Part shown: positions 34,075-42,359 of the stretch, in pieces
Position numbering within the stretch: position 1 is the stretch's first letter
Layout: each line of letters opens with the position of its first letter
Source of the DNA: UBA4421 sp002704225
GTDB lineage: Bacteria > Pseudomonadota > Gammaproteobacteria > Pseudomonadales > Azotimanducaceae
DNA length: 64,000 bases
Assembly (NCBI GenBank): GCA_902556425.1
Contig: CACDWG010000004.1
Span: 62,001-126,000, forward strand
Direction of reading: 5' to 3'
Notes under the pieces: generated by a model
Told to the model about the DNA's origin: nothing
What the model saw: only the letters and a program-made list of their open reading frames with translations
Databases searched by the model: none
Made by a program: the position numbers and the translations under genes

Positions 34075-34425
34075 TCAGAGTTCTTTCTTTGCTAGATCTA
34101 ATTTGTCTCCAATCAGCATACTCACAACATTCCCACTACAAGAGAAACTAAGGACTAGTAGATACACACATAGGAATGGCGCGCCCCCGAAGAACGCCAC
34201 GGTCGCAAGTAAGAATCCGAAAGTTGAAAAGTTATTCCTCCACGCTACCCAGATAGCGGACATTGCCAGCATGGCCATAAAGTCAGCGTTGAACTGCCCC
34301 GCCCATCCAAATTTAGCCATATCGCCAAAGAATACTCCGAACAGTCCGATCCCGTGCTGATCAATTACAACACCCGTATAGATGCTCATTGACACAAACA
34401 CTGCCACCAAAAAAAAGCGAAACAT
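34075..34425 (-). CDS. Hypothetical membrane protein (family-1 leader, copy 6)
   Basis: This protein of about 116 residues has hydrophobic stretches near 2-20, 45-60, 68-80 and 84-102. MFRFFLVAVFVSMSIYTG forms the first. The bases before and after its start (GGAGATACGAAGC then ATGATCATGTTTCGC) resemble the recombinase-tail leader, less closely than copies 1-4. ATG at 34431 is an alternative start. It ends 8 nt before the next gene. Confidence 0.5.
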   Translation of the reverse strand: MFRFFLVAVFVSMSIYTGVVIDQHGIGLFGVFFGDMAKFGWAGQFNADFMAMLAMSAIWVAWRNNFSTFGFLLATVAFFGGAPFLCVYLLVLSFSCSGNVVSMLIGDKLDLAKKEL

Positions 34426-34469
34426 GATCATTTGCTTCGTATCTCCAAATAAGGAACTAGGCTGGGTGA

Positions 34470-34838
34470 CTAAAATGTCATTTCATAAAAGCAGATTTTA
34501 TTGCCATCTGGGTCGCGAACATATGCACCATAGAAAATCGGCAAACGCTGCCCTGGCTCGCCCTCGTCGCTAGCTCCCAGCTCTATGGCCTTAGCGTATA
34601 CCCGATCAACATCATCACGATTTACAGGCAGAGCTAACATATTACCGTTGCCATGCTGTGGAGCCTGCTCGTCGTAGGGGATACAGACAGCCACCATCGG
34701 TTGGTCTGGCGACGTACCATAGAATTTTATGCGATCTTGTCCGAAAAGCTGTTTGCCTCCTAGCTCACTAAATAAGCCGTCATAGAAAGCACAGGCTCTG
34801 TCCATATCGCTGACTCCAATAGTCACATATCCAATCAT
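34470..34838 (-). CDS. VOC (glyoxalase/bleomycin-resistance) superfamily protein
   Basis: This protein of about 122 residues has a VOC pattern: MIGYVTIGVSDMDRACAFYDGLF at the start, LALPVNRDDVDRVYAKAIELGA in the middle, and GAYVRDPDGNKICFYE at the end with the metal-ligand Glu. Substrate unknown. ATG at 34838 has GGAGGAG four nt upstream. Unlike its neighbours it carries neither shared leader. Confidence 0.82.
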   Translation of the reverse strand: MIGYVTIGVSDMDRACAFYDGLFSELGGKQLFGQDRIKFYGTSPDQPMVAVCIPYDEQAPQHGNGNMLALPVNRDDVDRVYAKAIELGASDEGEPGQRLPIFYGAYVRDPDGNKICFYEMTF

Positions 34839-35148
34839 TTCTCTCCTCCAATTCAACTTTCTTGGTGTCCCGCCCCCTTGCGGCGCGTAGCTGTTTAGCA
34901 ATCGCATTCACTGCAGTCTTCCGGCCAGATTAGGCGTTGGGGCGAGTAGATTAACTCAGGCTAACAACCTGCGGATAGCAGTAACCCAAGATCTCACCGC
35001 CTAAAGTTTTTCGTCTGGTTCTAATCTCCTGTAGAGGCACTTCACGCACCCCACCCAACAGTACTCATCCGCGTCAAAAGCAAACCTGTGATGATGTTTC
35101 TCATGACTTTCTTTTGTTAAAACTTGGCATAGTTAGAGCGCATGCCCT
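34839..35148. other. Gene-poor stretch with a leader relic
   Basis: This stretch between the VOC gene and the upstream lipoprotein gene holds the 20-codon leader relic at 35042-35104 and about 200 nt without a gene. Short inverted sequences (TTAGGCGTTGGGGC, CAGGCTAACAACC near 34930-34970) recall integron attC ends but do not fit the R'/R'' consensus. Confidence 0.4.
35042..35104 (-). pseudogene. 20-residue leader relic (second leader family, copy C)
   Basis: ATGAGAAACATCATCACAGG starts a 20-codon frame (MRNIITGLLLTRMSTVGWGA) that stops at 35042. Over about 55 nt it is nearly identical to the signal-peptide start of the gene at 34066 (CATCATCACAGGTTTGCTTTTG and GTTGGGTGGGG shared). No mature protein follows, so it is a leader that has lost its cargo. 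Confidence 0.6.
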
Positions 35149-35856
35149 TTAGTTCGTTGAGCGCCCATATAACCACTCAACGCATTTACCGGAAGCGAAG
35201 GCACTAACTGCCTTTTTTTCATCCGGCTCCCAAGAAGTACCACTCAGCCAAGTCCTTGGTCCGATGATCGTGTCTAGATCAGTCAGGATTCTCTGGCGTA
35301 CGTCTATCGGTAAAGTATTTTCGCTCTCCACTATTTTTACAAGTTGATTAACGCTTTCCTCCACGCGTTGTCGGAAAGGTGGGGCTTGACGTCGCAGAAT
35401 ACCAAACGCGTATTCCCGTTCTGTACTAGTGATTTCACAAAGTTCCGCTGCCTCAAAGTCCAAGAATTCCATCAACCGTTTAGCCGTCTCAACGTGTTCG
35501 GCTGCCTTGGCGGCAATGGCTCGCTCTGCCTCCAACGCCTTAGCTCTCAACCGTAGCTCTAACGCTTGCTCTCTCTCTGCTTGGTATTGGTCATTTGGCA
35601 AAAGTATTAGCTGCTCGCAGAGTCCTAGAGATATCGCCTCAGCAATATCATCGCCAACACCAAGAAACGGAGCAGTTCCGTTTTCTTTCCTAGCCTTGTT
35701 TATTATTTGAATTCTTTCCGACGGCTTGGGCCCTGATTGCTCTCTCATGACATTGCACGCCACCGTAGCATTTGCTTTCTGCTCCTCATAAGGAATTCCG
35801 CAGCCAGCCAAAGACACCAACACTAACCCCAGCACCAAACATCTAAAGTTTCTCAT
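35149..35856 (-). CDS. Putative lipoprotein with alpha-helical mature part (family-1 leader, copy 1)
   Basis: This 235-residue protein starts MRNFRCLVLGLVLVSLAGCG, a lipoprotein signal with LAGC. The mature part is largely helical with an Ala/Glu/Arg-rich stretch (QYQAEREQALELRLRAKALEAERAI split over residues about 93-118) likely to form a coiled coil. No family recognised. Its ATG follows the recombinase stop by 0 nt (TAGATGAG), and the ribosome-binding site GGAGACAAG lies inside the recombinase tail. Confidence 0.65.
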   Translation of the reverse strand: MRNFRCLVLGLVLVSLAGCGIPYEEQKANATVACNVMREQSGPKPSERIQIINKARKENGTAPFLGVGDDIAEAISLGLCEQLILLPNDQYQAEREQALELRLRAKALEAERAIAAKAAEHVETAKRLMEFLDFEAAELCEITSTEREYAFGILRRQAPPFRQRVEESVNQLVKIVESENTLPIDVRQRILTDLDTIIGPRTWLSGTSWEPDEKKAVSAFASGKCVEWLYGRSTN

Positions 35857-36033
35857 CTAGCTCTTGTCTCCAGTAAAGGGCAGAACGTTGGTGTTATCTC
35901 CCTTGAACTCCTGCTCTTGCTTTATCAAATGAGCAAATATCTTTCTCTGCTCTTGATGCAACGCCCGTAAAGATTCACTGTGGCTAAAACCTTCTGCACC
36001 ATACTGCATTGCAATTGTGGGGAGCGTACTGGC
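35815..36033 (-). repeat. Recombinase-tail / leader module, copy 1
   Basis: Reference copy of the module: recombinase Tyr region (CAGTATGGTGCAGAAGG), tail, GGAGACAAG, stop, then ATGAGAAACTTTAG and the signal core. Copies 2-4 align with parts of it; 5 and 6 are weaker. Confidence 0.7.
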
Positions 36034-36301
36034 CAGCAGTAGTTTTGTCTCTTCGCAGAACATCAGCAGCCAGTGCTTCTATCTCATTATCTGCGTAAGC
36101 ATCGGCAGAGGTGTTCTCAAGCGTCTTTAGATACAAGTCATACATGCGCTGAGCTTCTATCCGTGCGTCCAGTATCTGTTGCTCAGTAGCTGTCGCTGCA
36201 TTAAGCCCAAGTGGTCTTGAGAACATAGCTTTGCCGGCTACTGAACGTAGCCTCAAAGGAATTCCACGGTTGAAATAGAGCTTTGCTTTTAGCTTCTTCA
36301 C
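35857..36301 (-). pseudogene. Tyrosine recombinase (integrase) gene with internal deletion, beside tRNA-Thr
   Basis: The 5' part (GTG at 36301) encodes an integrase-like N-terminus: KAKLYFNRGIPLRLRSVAGK, then LDARIEAQRMYDLYLKTLE and DNEIEALAADVLRRDKT (about 88 residues). It then changes frame and jumps straight to the last 60 residues: AMQYGAEGFSHSES (nucleophilic Tyr codon 36001-36003) to VLPFTGDKS and TAG. The catalytic core with its Arg and HxxR boxes is gone, so it cannot be active. Position next to the 3' end of tRNA-Thr is that of an island integrase. Confidence 0.72.
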
Positions 36302-36404
36302 ATACTTTATGTGGCTAAGTTAGCACGTAAAAAGCGTGTTTTAGAAACTTTGGGCAGCTTCTAAAGAATAAAGCCTTAATTTACTTGGCCTTTACCTCTC
36401 AATA

Positions 36405-36480
<76 letters not shown>

Positions 36481-36695
36481 CTGTTGCTCGCTCGCAAATC
36501 TGCGGCGCGCTGGGGCGCAGAGTATAGCGAAGGCACCACCACCTCCGAAAGGGTACTTTTGAACGAAACCCAGATTGCGGTGAAATCCGCCTCGTCGCGT
36601 GGTTCATTGATGTCATCGCAAGCCCCTTCCATCGCCACAAGCGGCCAAAATGTGGCACTCTCAAGCTCTGATTTGATGTGAGGGGACGTATCGAG

Positions 36696-37451
36696 ATGAG
36701 AGATTTTTCAGGCATTGTTGATTTGCCCGCACTTTTCATGGTGCTGAGTACAATTTTTGTGATCGCATTGGCCAATGGGTTTTCGCGGCGCGGGTCAGTC
36801 GTTATGGCGCACGGCCTATTAATGGAAGTCGCCCTGCTTTTTCTTTTGGTCAGTCTGATTCCGCTCTTCGAGGATTCCCTCAATTTCATGGCACTGCCCT
36901 ACATGGCCAGCTTCGCACTGGTGACCTTTGCACTGGCGGGCTTCGCCACCATGATACTTGAGGTGTTCTTGCCATTAACCGAAGCACTGCCATCACCAGC
37001 CAAACCGAAACGGCTGTTTCGTATAGCCGCTATCGCTGCGACTTTGGCCGGTGTTGGGTATCTGGCAATCGGCAACTCAACTCTTAGTGCTTACGCGCAG
37101 CCCAACGCCATGGTCTTTACAGTCGCGATGCTTGCGCTTGTCGGCATGGGCGCGTGGTTGAGCGCGCGAGACGCAGTCATTGCAACGCTGGCGAACCAGT
37201 TACCGAACATCGCGATTCTGGGCCTGGTGATCGCGATTTCAGCAGCCGTACTCGACGTATACGAATTACCCGCTTTATTGCCCCTGCTCGGCTTTGGGTT
37301 AACCGTAGCCTTCCTAACCACCCTCCTTCGCGTGGTTTTACAATTGGGCGGCTGGGCCTCGGTCGGTTTAGACGGCCTAAGATTTGTCGTGACAAGCCTA
37401 CTGGTCACCAGTTCCGTCGTGCTCGTGCTTGTCGCTCAATCGCTGGTCTGA
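36696..37451 (+). CDS. Hypothetical polytopic membrane protein
   Basis: This protein of about 251 residues has seven to eight hydrophobic segments over its whole length, starting LPALFMVLSTIFVIALANGF and ending LLVTSSVVLVLVAQSLV. Few charged residues occur in the membrane spans. No family was recognised. ATG at 36696 has GAGGGG about 10 nt upstream. It stands alone between the tRNA and a convergent hydrolase gene. Confidence 0.7.
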   Translation: MRDFSGIVDLPALFMVLSTIFVIALANGFSRRGSVVMAHGLLMEVALLFLLVSLIPLFEDSLNFMALPYMASFALVTFALAGFATMILEVFLPLTEALPSPAKPKRLFRIAAIAATLAGVGYLAIGNSTLSAYAQPNAMVFTVAMLALVGMGAWLSARDAVIATLANQLPNIAILGLVIAISAAVLDVYELPALLPLLGFGLTVAFLTTLLRVVLQLGGWASVGLDGLRFVVTSLLVTSSVVLVLVAQSLV

Positions 37452-37493
37452 CACCGGCCAGCGTTCTGCGTCGACAAAGGCAAAGCCCCCAGT

Positions 37494-38684
37494 TCAGTCG
37501 CCCAGCCCGTATATCGCGCGCTCAAAGGCCGTCAAAGCGGCGACTGACTCCCTGTCCATGAAGGGCAGTACCTGAGTTGCAAAGACACCGAACAAGTCCT
37601 TTTCCCGATCAATCCAGAAATAGGAGTTAAACAATCCTGCCCAAGAAGCGGATTCTGGCGAACGTCCGTTTTCCGTACCTTGCGTGTGCAGCAAGAAACC
37701 AAGTCCCCACTTTGCAGGCGACCCAAAACCCATGTCGAGATTGTTGCTGAGCGGGGCCATCTGAGCTTCGACCGGGGTTATCTCCAGTGCACCAATGTGA
37801 TTTTCAAACATCGAATCCACCGTTTCCTTGCAGAGCAGCGTCGCGTCTCCGTGACGTCCGTCGTTCAACAGCATGGTTAATAGCAGGCCGTAATCCTTCA
37901 ACGTGGAGAAGAGCCCTCCACCACCACCATAGAATTCCATTGAGCCCGGATCCGTCGCTTCTGGCTGCATCACACCGGACTCCACCAGCTCACCATTTAC
38001 TCGCATCATCATGACCAGCGCTCGACTGAGTTTTTCTTGCTGAAGCTCAAACGTGGTATCGTTCATTCCTAGCGGACCAAAAATATACTCTTGAAAATAG
38101 GTCTCTAGCCGCTCTCCCGAAATCTTTTCAATCAGCACACCCAGCCAATCAATGCCGATGCCATACTCCCAAGCGGTGCCGGGTTGAAAAGCCAACGGGG
38201 CGTTCAACATCTTGGAACCCGATCCAACGCCAGATGACAGCCCCTTAGACTCCAGAGTTAAAGCGTCCTCATTCCAAATGCTGTAAACAAAACCCGACGT
38301 ATGAGTGATCAGTTCGCGGGCCGTCGGTGCCCTATGGGCATCAACGAACGTTGGCGCGCCATCATCGTCAAAGCCTTGAAGGACAGAAAGCGCAGCGAGT
38401 TGTGGCAGAAAAGCGTCGATGGGCACATCAAGATCGAGTTTGGCATCTTCCACTAGCTGTAACGCTGCAATGGTCGTCACCAACTTGGTCATCGAAGCAA
38501 TGGCAAAAATCGCGTCAGGCGCGATGGGTTCGTTCACCGAAGCGTCTGAGTGGCCACTGGCGTGCGTCATGACCACCCCACTGCTGTCACCCACCATACC
38601 CATGGCAACGCTCAGATCGCCCCGATCAACCGCCGTATCCAGTACGGCTTGCGCCGCTGCCAGTCGTATTTCGTCAACACCCAT
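37494..38684 (-). CDS. Serine hydrolase, class C beta-lactamase / EstB-like family
   Basis: This 396-residue protein has the serine hydrolase SxxK motif SMTK (in IFAIASMTKLVTTIAALQL, near residue 65) and the Tyr motif in WEYGIGIDWLGVLIE. Members act as esterases, D-aminopeptidases or beta-lactamases. There is no signal peptide, so an intracellular esterase role is likelier than antibiotic resistance. The start ATG at 38684 is the first in frame. It is divergent from the acyltransferase-like gene. Confidence 0.85.
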   Translation of the reverse strand: MGVDEIRLAAAQAVLDTAVDRGDLSVAMGMVGDSSGVVMTHASGHSDASVNEPIAPDAIFAIASMTKLVTTIAALQLVEDAKLDLDVPIDAFLPQLAALSVLQGFDDDGAPTFVDAHRAPTARELITHTSGFVYSIWNEDALTLESKGLSSGVGSGSKMLNAPLAFQPGTAWEYGIGIDWLGVLIEKISGERLETYFQEYIFGPLGMNDTTFELQQEKLSRALVMMMRVNGELVESGVMQPEATDPGSMEFYGGGGGLFSTLKDYGLLLTMLLNDGRHGDATLLCKETVDSMFENHIGALEITPVEAQMAPLSNNLDMGFGSPAKWGLGFLLHTQGTENGRSPESASWAGLFNSYFWIDREKDLFGVFATQVLPFMDRESVAALTAFERAIYGLGD

Positions 38685-38812
38685 CGCTTGCTCCCCAACA
38701 ATTCATTTCGTCAGTATTATTGGCATAACCCTGCTCACCTTCTAGTTGACCGGTTTCGCGCACCGTGGCAAAAGTGGTCGTAGAAATCCGACCAGAAACA
38801 TCAGGAATCAGC

Positions 38813-39985
38813 ATGGCAGTTCTTCGCTCTTTGGCGCATGAGGAAAACGCTACGATCAGCAAAAAACCTTGCCGACCCCTAGGCTTATGGCGGGGATTGT
38901 ATCGGTGCTTGCTTGCCGCAGCCGCAGCCGCAGCCGCAGCCGCAGCCGCAGCCGCCTTATTTTCCGCGCCATTGGCCATGGCATCAGGTGAGCACAAGAT
39001 ATTTGAACTTGGTGACTTTGCCTTAGAGGGCGGTGCCGTGCTTCCAGAAGCCAAATTGTCTTACGTCACTCACGGCGAGTTCCAAGGCAACAACGCAATC
39101 TTGGTTCCTTCGGCTTACCTTGGAGACCATCATGGCTTCGATTTTTTGATCGAAACAGGCCTGGCCTTAGACCCAGAGCAGTACTTCATTGTTGCCACTG
39201 ACATGTTCCAAAATGGACTGTCCAGTTCGCCAAGCAATACTCCACCACCTTTTGACGGCCCTAATTTTCCCGCAGTTTCAATTCGCGACAACATTGCGGC
39301 CGGTTATCAATTGCTCACCGAAGAACTTGGCGTCACTCACATTAAAGCCGTTATCGGCTTTTCCATGGGCGCACAGCAAGCCTTCCAGTGGGCTGTCAGC
39401 CACCCTGATTTCGTGGATAAGGTTGTCGGCATCGCCGGTTCAGCCGTCGAGTACCCCCACGGCGCCATTCGCTTAGAAGGTTTTAAAGCGGCCATTAAAG
39501 CTGATCAAACCTTTGCCCAAGGTCGGTATACGACACCACCCACGATCGGCTTGAAGGCTGGCGGCACGCACTGGGCCAGTTGGGGCACATCGCAAGAATG
39601 GTTTCGGCAAAGACTGCACACACAACTTGGCCTGCAGTCACCTGAAGACATGATCACCTTTATGCAAAACTTGGTGCTGAGCTGGGACGCGAATGATCTG
39701 ATCGGTCTGGCGAATACATGGCAGGCCAATGATATTGGGGCAACACCGGGCTTCAGCGGTGATGCAACAAAGGCACTCGGATCCATCAAGGCCGAGGTGT
39801 TATACATGCCGGCGGCCACTGACATGTACTTCCATATCGACGCACTGACTGCTGAAGCGGGACTTATTCCTCATGTGAGATTAGCGGTTATCCCAACTCT
39901 GTGGGGACATATGGCCGGGCTCGGCCTGTCGCCGGAAGACGCCACCTTCATTAACGATGAGGTCAGTGCCTTTCTTGAAAAATGA
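38813..39985 (+). CDS. Exported alpha/beta hydrolase of the homoserine O-acetyltransferase (MetX) family
   Basis: This protein of about 390 residues has an unusual signal peptide with 13 consecutive alanines (hydrophobic core) ending PLAMASG. The alpha/beta-hydrolase domain has the nucleophile elbow GFSMGAQQAFQWA, a catalytic Asp in MPAATDMYF and a His in LWGHMAGLG. Export makes a role in methionine synthesis unlikely, since MetX is cytoplasmic; it is more likely an esterase or acyltransferase of the same fold. ATG at 38813 has AGGA seven nt upstream. Confidence 0.82.
   Translation: MAVLRSLAHEENATISKKPCRPLGLWRGLYRCLLAAAAAAAAAAAAAALFSAPLAMASGEHKIFELGDFALEGGAVLPEAKLSYVTHGEFQGNNAILVPSAYLGDHHGFDFLIETGLALDPEQYFIVATDMFQNGLSSSPSNTPPPFDGPNFPAVSIRDNIAAGYQLLTEELGVTHIKAVIGFSMGAQQAFQWAVSHPDFVDKVVGIAGSAVEYPHGAIRLEGFKAAIKADQTFAQGRYTTPPTIGLKAGGTHWASWGTSQEWFRQRLHTQLGLQSPEDMITFMQNLVLSWDANDLIGLANTWQANDIGATPGFSGDATKALGSIKAEVLYMPAATDMYFHIDALTAEAGLIPHVRLAVIPTLWGHMAGLGLSPEDATFINDEVSAFLEK
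38915..38956 (+). repeat. Hexanucleotide (GCCGCA)6 GCCGCC repeat in a signal peptide
   Basis: Six perfect GCCGCA units (38915-38950) plus GCCGCC encode alternating alanine codons in the h-region of the signal peptide. Gain or loss of a unit keeps the frame and changes the Ala run by two. Confidence 0.95.
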
Positions 39986-40050
39986 ATCGATTCAATCGAC
40001 TGATCACAGCACCGAAACGTGTCAAGCGACTGCCAATCCGGCTTACTGGG

Positions 40051-40434
40051 TTACACGTGAGCCGTGCACTTAATTTCGATTTTATAAGACGGATCCACTA
40101 AGGCCGATACGCCGATCAGCGTTTGGGTGACATCGGGCCGTCCGCCGTAGGCAGCGGCACGGGCGGCGAAGACTTCCTGAACCTGATTCATTACTTGCGC
40201 CATGTCGGTCACAAATACGGTTTCTTCAACCACGTTCTCCAAACTGGCACCGAACTCAGCCAACACCGCCTTAACGTGTTCGTAGGCCAGCGTCGTTTGT
40301 TCCAACACGCTGTCCGGTGCCGCACCGCTGGCATCAACCCCAACTTGGCCGGAGAGATAAAGAATGTTGTCGACCTGCACTGCTTGGGCGATCAGTTCGG
40401 CATAGGGTCCGCTGCGAAAGACTTTACGTTGCAT
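40051..40434 (-). CDS. ridA: RidA family (reactive intermediate/imine deaminase)
   Basis: This protein of about 127 residues resembles RidA/YjgF/UK114 proteins, trimeric enzymes that hydrolyse reactive enamines and imines from PLP enzymes. QAVQVDNILYLSGQVGVDASG at the start and the catalytic Arg region in YGGRPDVTQTLIGV are present, with the terminal KIEIKCTA giving the Glu. ATG at 40434 has GGAGG before it. It follows a monooxygenase gene in the same direction, 18 nt apart. Confidence 0.88.
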   Translation of the reverse strand: MQRKVFRSGPYAELIAQAVQVDNILYLSGQVGVDASGAAPDSVLEQTTLAYEHVKAVLAEFGASLENVVEETVFVTDMAQVMNQVQEVFAARAAAYGGRPDVTQTLIGVSALVDPSYKIEIKCTAHV

Positions 40435-40452
40435 AACCACCTCCGTTGGGCG

Positions 40453-40746
40453 CTAGATATCGCTTTTGATATCGAATACTCGAGCAACCGGGGCGCCATC
40501 CAGAAGGGGCCCCACCGCGTCCATAAATCCGGTCTCCACCCGCCAGCCCATATATGCCTGTTGGTGTTCTGCGCTCTCCCACTGCTCTACCAAGAAAACG
40601 TTTTGGCTTTCTTGATCAATAAAGGTTTCGACTTTTTGACAGCCCGCATAGCTACGGGTATCGACCAGTGCGCTCTTCATAACCTCCAGCAACTCGGCCA
40701 CAGATTCGGACTTGGTCGGCAGTTCCAATGTGATCATGACGCTCAT
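40453..40746 (-). CDS. Antibiotic biosynthesis monooxygenase (ABM) / quinol monooxygenase family protein
   Basis: This 97-residue protein has the ferredoxin-like ABM fold: MITLELPTKSESVAELLEVM, TRSYAGCQKVETF, FLVEQWESAEHQQAYM. Family members include cofactor-free quinol monooxygenases and haem-degrading proteins; no specific role can be given. AAGGAGAGG precedes the ATG. Probably an operon with the RidA gene. Confidence 0.85.
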   Translation of the reverse strand: MSVMITLELPTKSESVAELLEVMKSALVDTRSYAGCQKVETFIDQESQNVFLVEQWESAEHQQAYMGWRVETGFMDAVGPLLDGAPVARVFDIKSDI

Positions 40747-40818
40747 GGGCCTCTCCTTATCGCTATTCGTATGTCTATCGCCCGCCCCGTCCGGCTAGGC
40801 TCTCAGATGCAGAAAAAA

Positions 40819-41346
40819 CTACTGAACGGGCACTTGGAGTGCGATCAAGTTTTTCAACAAATCTCTGCCGGCAGTCCGCGGATTCACGTCTTTGTCGATC
40901 TTGGATACCTTGCCGTCTGCGTCAATGTAGAACGTCCACCGCTTGGAAAAGCCCATGGATGCCAGCACACCGTAGGACTCACTGACCCCCTTGCTGCTGT
41001 CCGACAGGATAGGGAAGTTCGCATTGTTCTGAGCGGCGAAGGCCTTGTTGGTTTCCAAATCATCCGTACTCGCCATAAAGAACTGAACGTCAAAACGACG
41101 GACCTGTTTTTTGCTGTCTCGCACGGACTTGCATTCAATCGTGCAACCCCCGGTGAAAGCCTTGGGAAAAAAGGCCAGAACGACATGTTTGCCGCGAAGC
41201 TCGGACAACTGGTAGGTCTGCCCGTCGGTCGCCTGTAGCGTCCAATCCGGCGCCACATCGCCCACGTTGAGTGATGCATGGGCGCTGCCGATCACCATAA
41301 GTAGACTGCTGATCAGCGCGCTTTTGACGAAATTCTTAATTTTCAT
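40819..41346 (-). CDS. Exported peroxiredoxin (AhpC/TSA, PrxQ/BCP-like)
   Basis: This protein of about 175 residues has a signal peptide (VKSALISSLLMVIGSAHA) followed by a thioredoxin-fold peroxiredoxin: LNVGDVAPDWTLQATDG and the peroxidatic site PKAFTGGCTIECKSVRD with a second Cys four residues on, as in BCP/PrxQ. It would reduce peroxides in the periplasm. ATG at 41346 has AAGGTGG upstream. Confidence 0.92.
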   Translation of the reverse strand: MKIKNFVKSALISSLLMVIGSAHASLNVGDVAPDWTLQATDGQTYQLSELRGKHVVLAFFPKAFTGGCTIECKSVRDSKKQVRRFDVQFFMASTDDLETNKAFAAQNNANFPILSDSSKGVSESYGVLASMGFSKRWTFYIDADGKVSKIDKDVNPRTAGRDLLKNLIALQVPVQ

Positions 41347-41473
41347 GGCTTCCACCTTCTTTGGACTCTTAGCATTTTCCCCTTATCGGAGAGTTTCCGT
41401 ACCTTAGAGGGTAATGCCTGTTTTGCCTGAGGGCTACGTCAGATTGGTAATTTTTAATAGATATTTATTCACA

Positions 41474-41740
41474 TCAGTGCGGTTCGGCGCCGCTCATCTG
41501 TGCTTTGCGTCGAAGCAATTCAGACTCGCAAAGATTGAGTTCATGCTGCAGACGCAGAAGCTCGGCGCGCAAACTGTAGCCCAGCTCTTTCGCCGCATTC
41601 TGTCCGGAAAGCTGGCATGCCTTAGGTGAGGTCGCAACACTCTCGACATCACTTCGTAGCTGATCCATCTGTCGCTCAATACGCGCCAGTTTTTGTTCTA
41701 GGTATCCGGTGTGAATCGAAGCAGAGTCTTCTTCCGTCAT
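41474..41740 (-). CDS. Hypothetical coiled-coil protein
   Basis: This 88-residue protein is highly charged and helical with heptad-like spacing (LEQKLARIERQMDQLRSDVE and LRAELLRLQHELNLCE), so it is a likely coiled coil. A GAGGATACA ribosome-binding site precedes the ATG at 41740. It resembles SlyX in size and composition but lacks the family's key sequence. Function unknown. Confidence 0.6.
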   Translation of the reverse strand: MTEEDSASIHTGYLEQKLARIERQMDQLRSDVESVATSPKACQLSGQNAAKELGYSLRAELLRLQHELNLCESELLRRKAQMSGAEPH

Positions 41741-41821
41741 TGTATCCTCGTGATCTCATGCACAGGCATCACACTCAAACAAACCTCAGGCTCAGCAAAC
41801 GCATTGCTCCGACGCCATGTG

Positions 41822-42319
41822 TCACGGCTTGTCTGGCTGTACCAGCCCTTGTGCGATCATCGCTTGGCGAATGGATTCCAGTCGCCGTCGATTCTTACCC
41901 AAATCGGAATAACCCACGCGAGAGGCAGAACGCACCACCACACGGTTACCGCGCACTCGCATCTCAATATCGTCTACAAAACCCAGGAGGCGAGATCGCG
42001 CCTCGATCTGCAAGCTGTCGTCGTTCTGCATCACGATTCGAAATTCCGAACGGGATTCCATATAGGTAGCAATTGCGGCAAGCAGCCCTCGAGCATCCAC
42101 GGAATCCGGCGTGCCCTCTGACATTTGACTGACAAAGGGCGCGATGTACTGCCTAGAGCTTGGACTTTCGTCACTGCACACGCAGTTCGGTGTTTGCGGA
42201 CAAGGCGCCAACACCGTGGAATCATCCGTCATCGCTCGCACTCCAATCGTCGACATACCAAGTACCGCGCATCCAAACATAAGGCCACGTCGAAGTCCTC
42301 GGATGGATATTTCGAACAT
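41822..42319 (-). CDS. DUF1499 family exported protein
   Basis: This 165-residue protein has an N-terminal signal or anchor (LMFGCAVLGMSTIGVRA) and the DUF1499 core: CPQTPNCVCSDES near residue 40, an RIVMQNDDSLQIEARSRLLGFVDDIEMRV strand set, and the terminal VGYSDLGKNRRRLESIR. Function of the family is unknown. GAGGTG precedes the ATG. It is divergent from the pilC relic. Confidence 0.88.
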   Translation of the reverse strand: MFEISIRGLRRGLMFGCAVLGMSTIGVRAMTDDSTVLAPCPQTPNCVCSDESPSSRQYIAPFVSQMSEGTPDSVDARGLLAAIATYMESRSEFRIVMQNDDSLQIEARSRLLGFVDDIEMRVRGNRVVVRSASRVGYSDLGKNRRRLESIRQAMIAQGLVQPDKP

Positions 42320-42359
42320 GGGTGCACCTCACCTGTTGGATGACCGCTGGATCGACAGC

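Noticed and set aside
34925..34995. Integron attC-like ends (TTAGGCGTTGGGGC and CAGGCTAACAACC) near a VOC gene
   Set aside because: The R'/R'' consensus (GTTRRRY and RYYYAAC) is not met, the spacing is wrong for one attC, and no integron integrase is present.
38674..39054. Antisense frame with a poly-alanine stretch
   Set aside because: It is the reverse reading of the GCCGCA repeat in the hydrolase signal peptide and has no other support.
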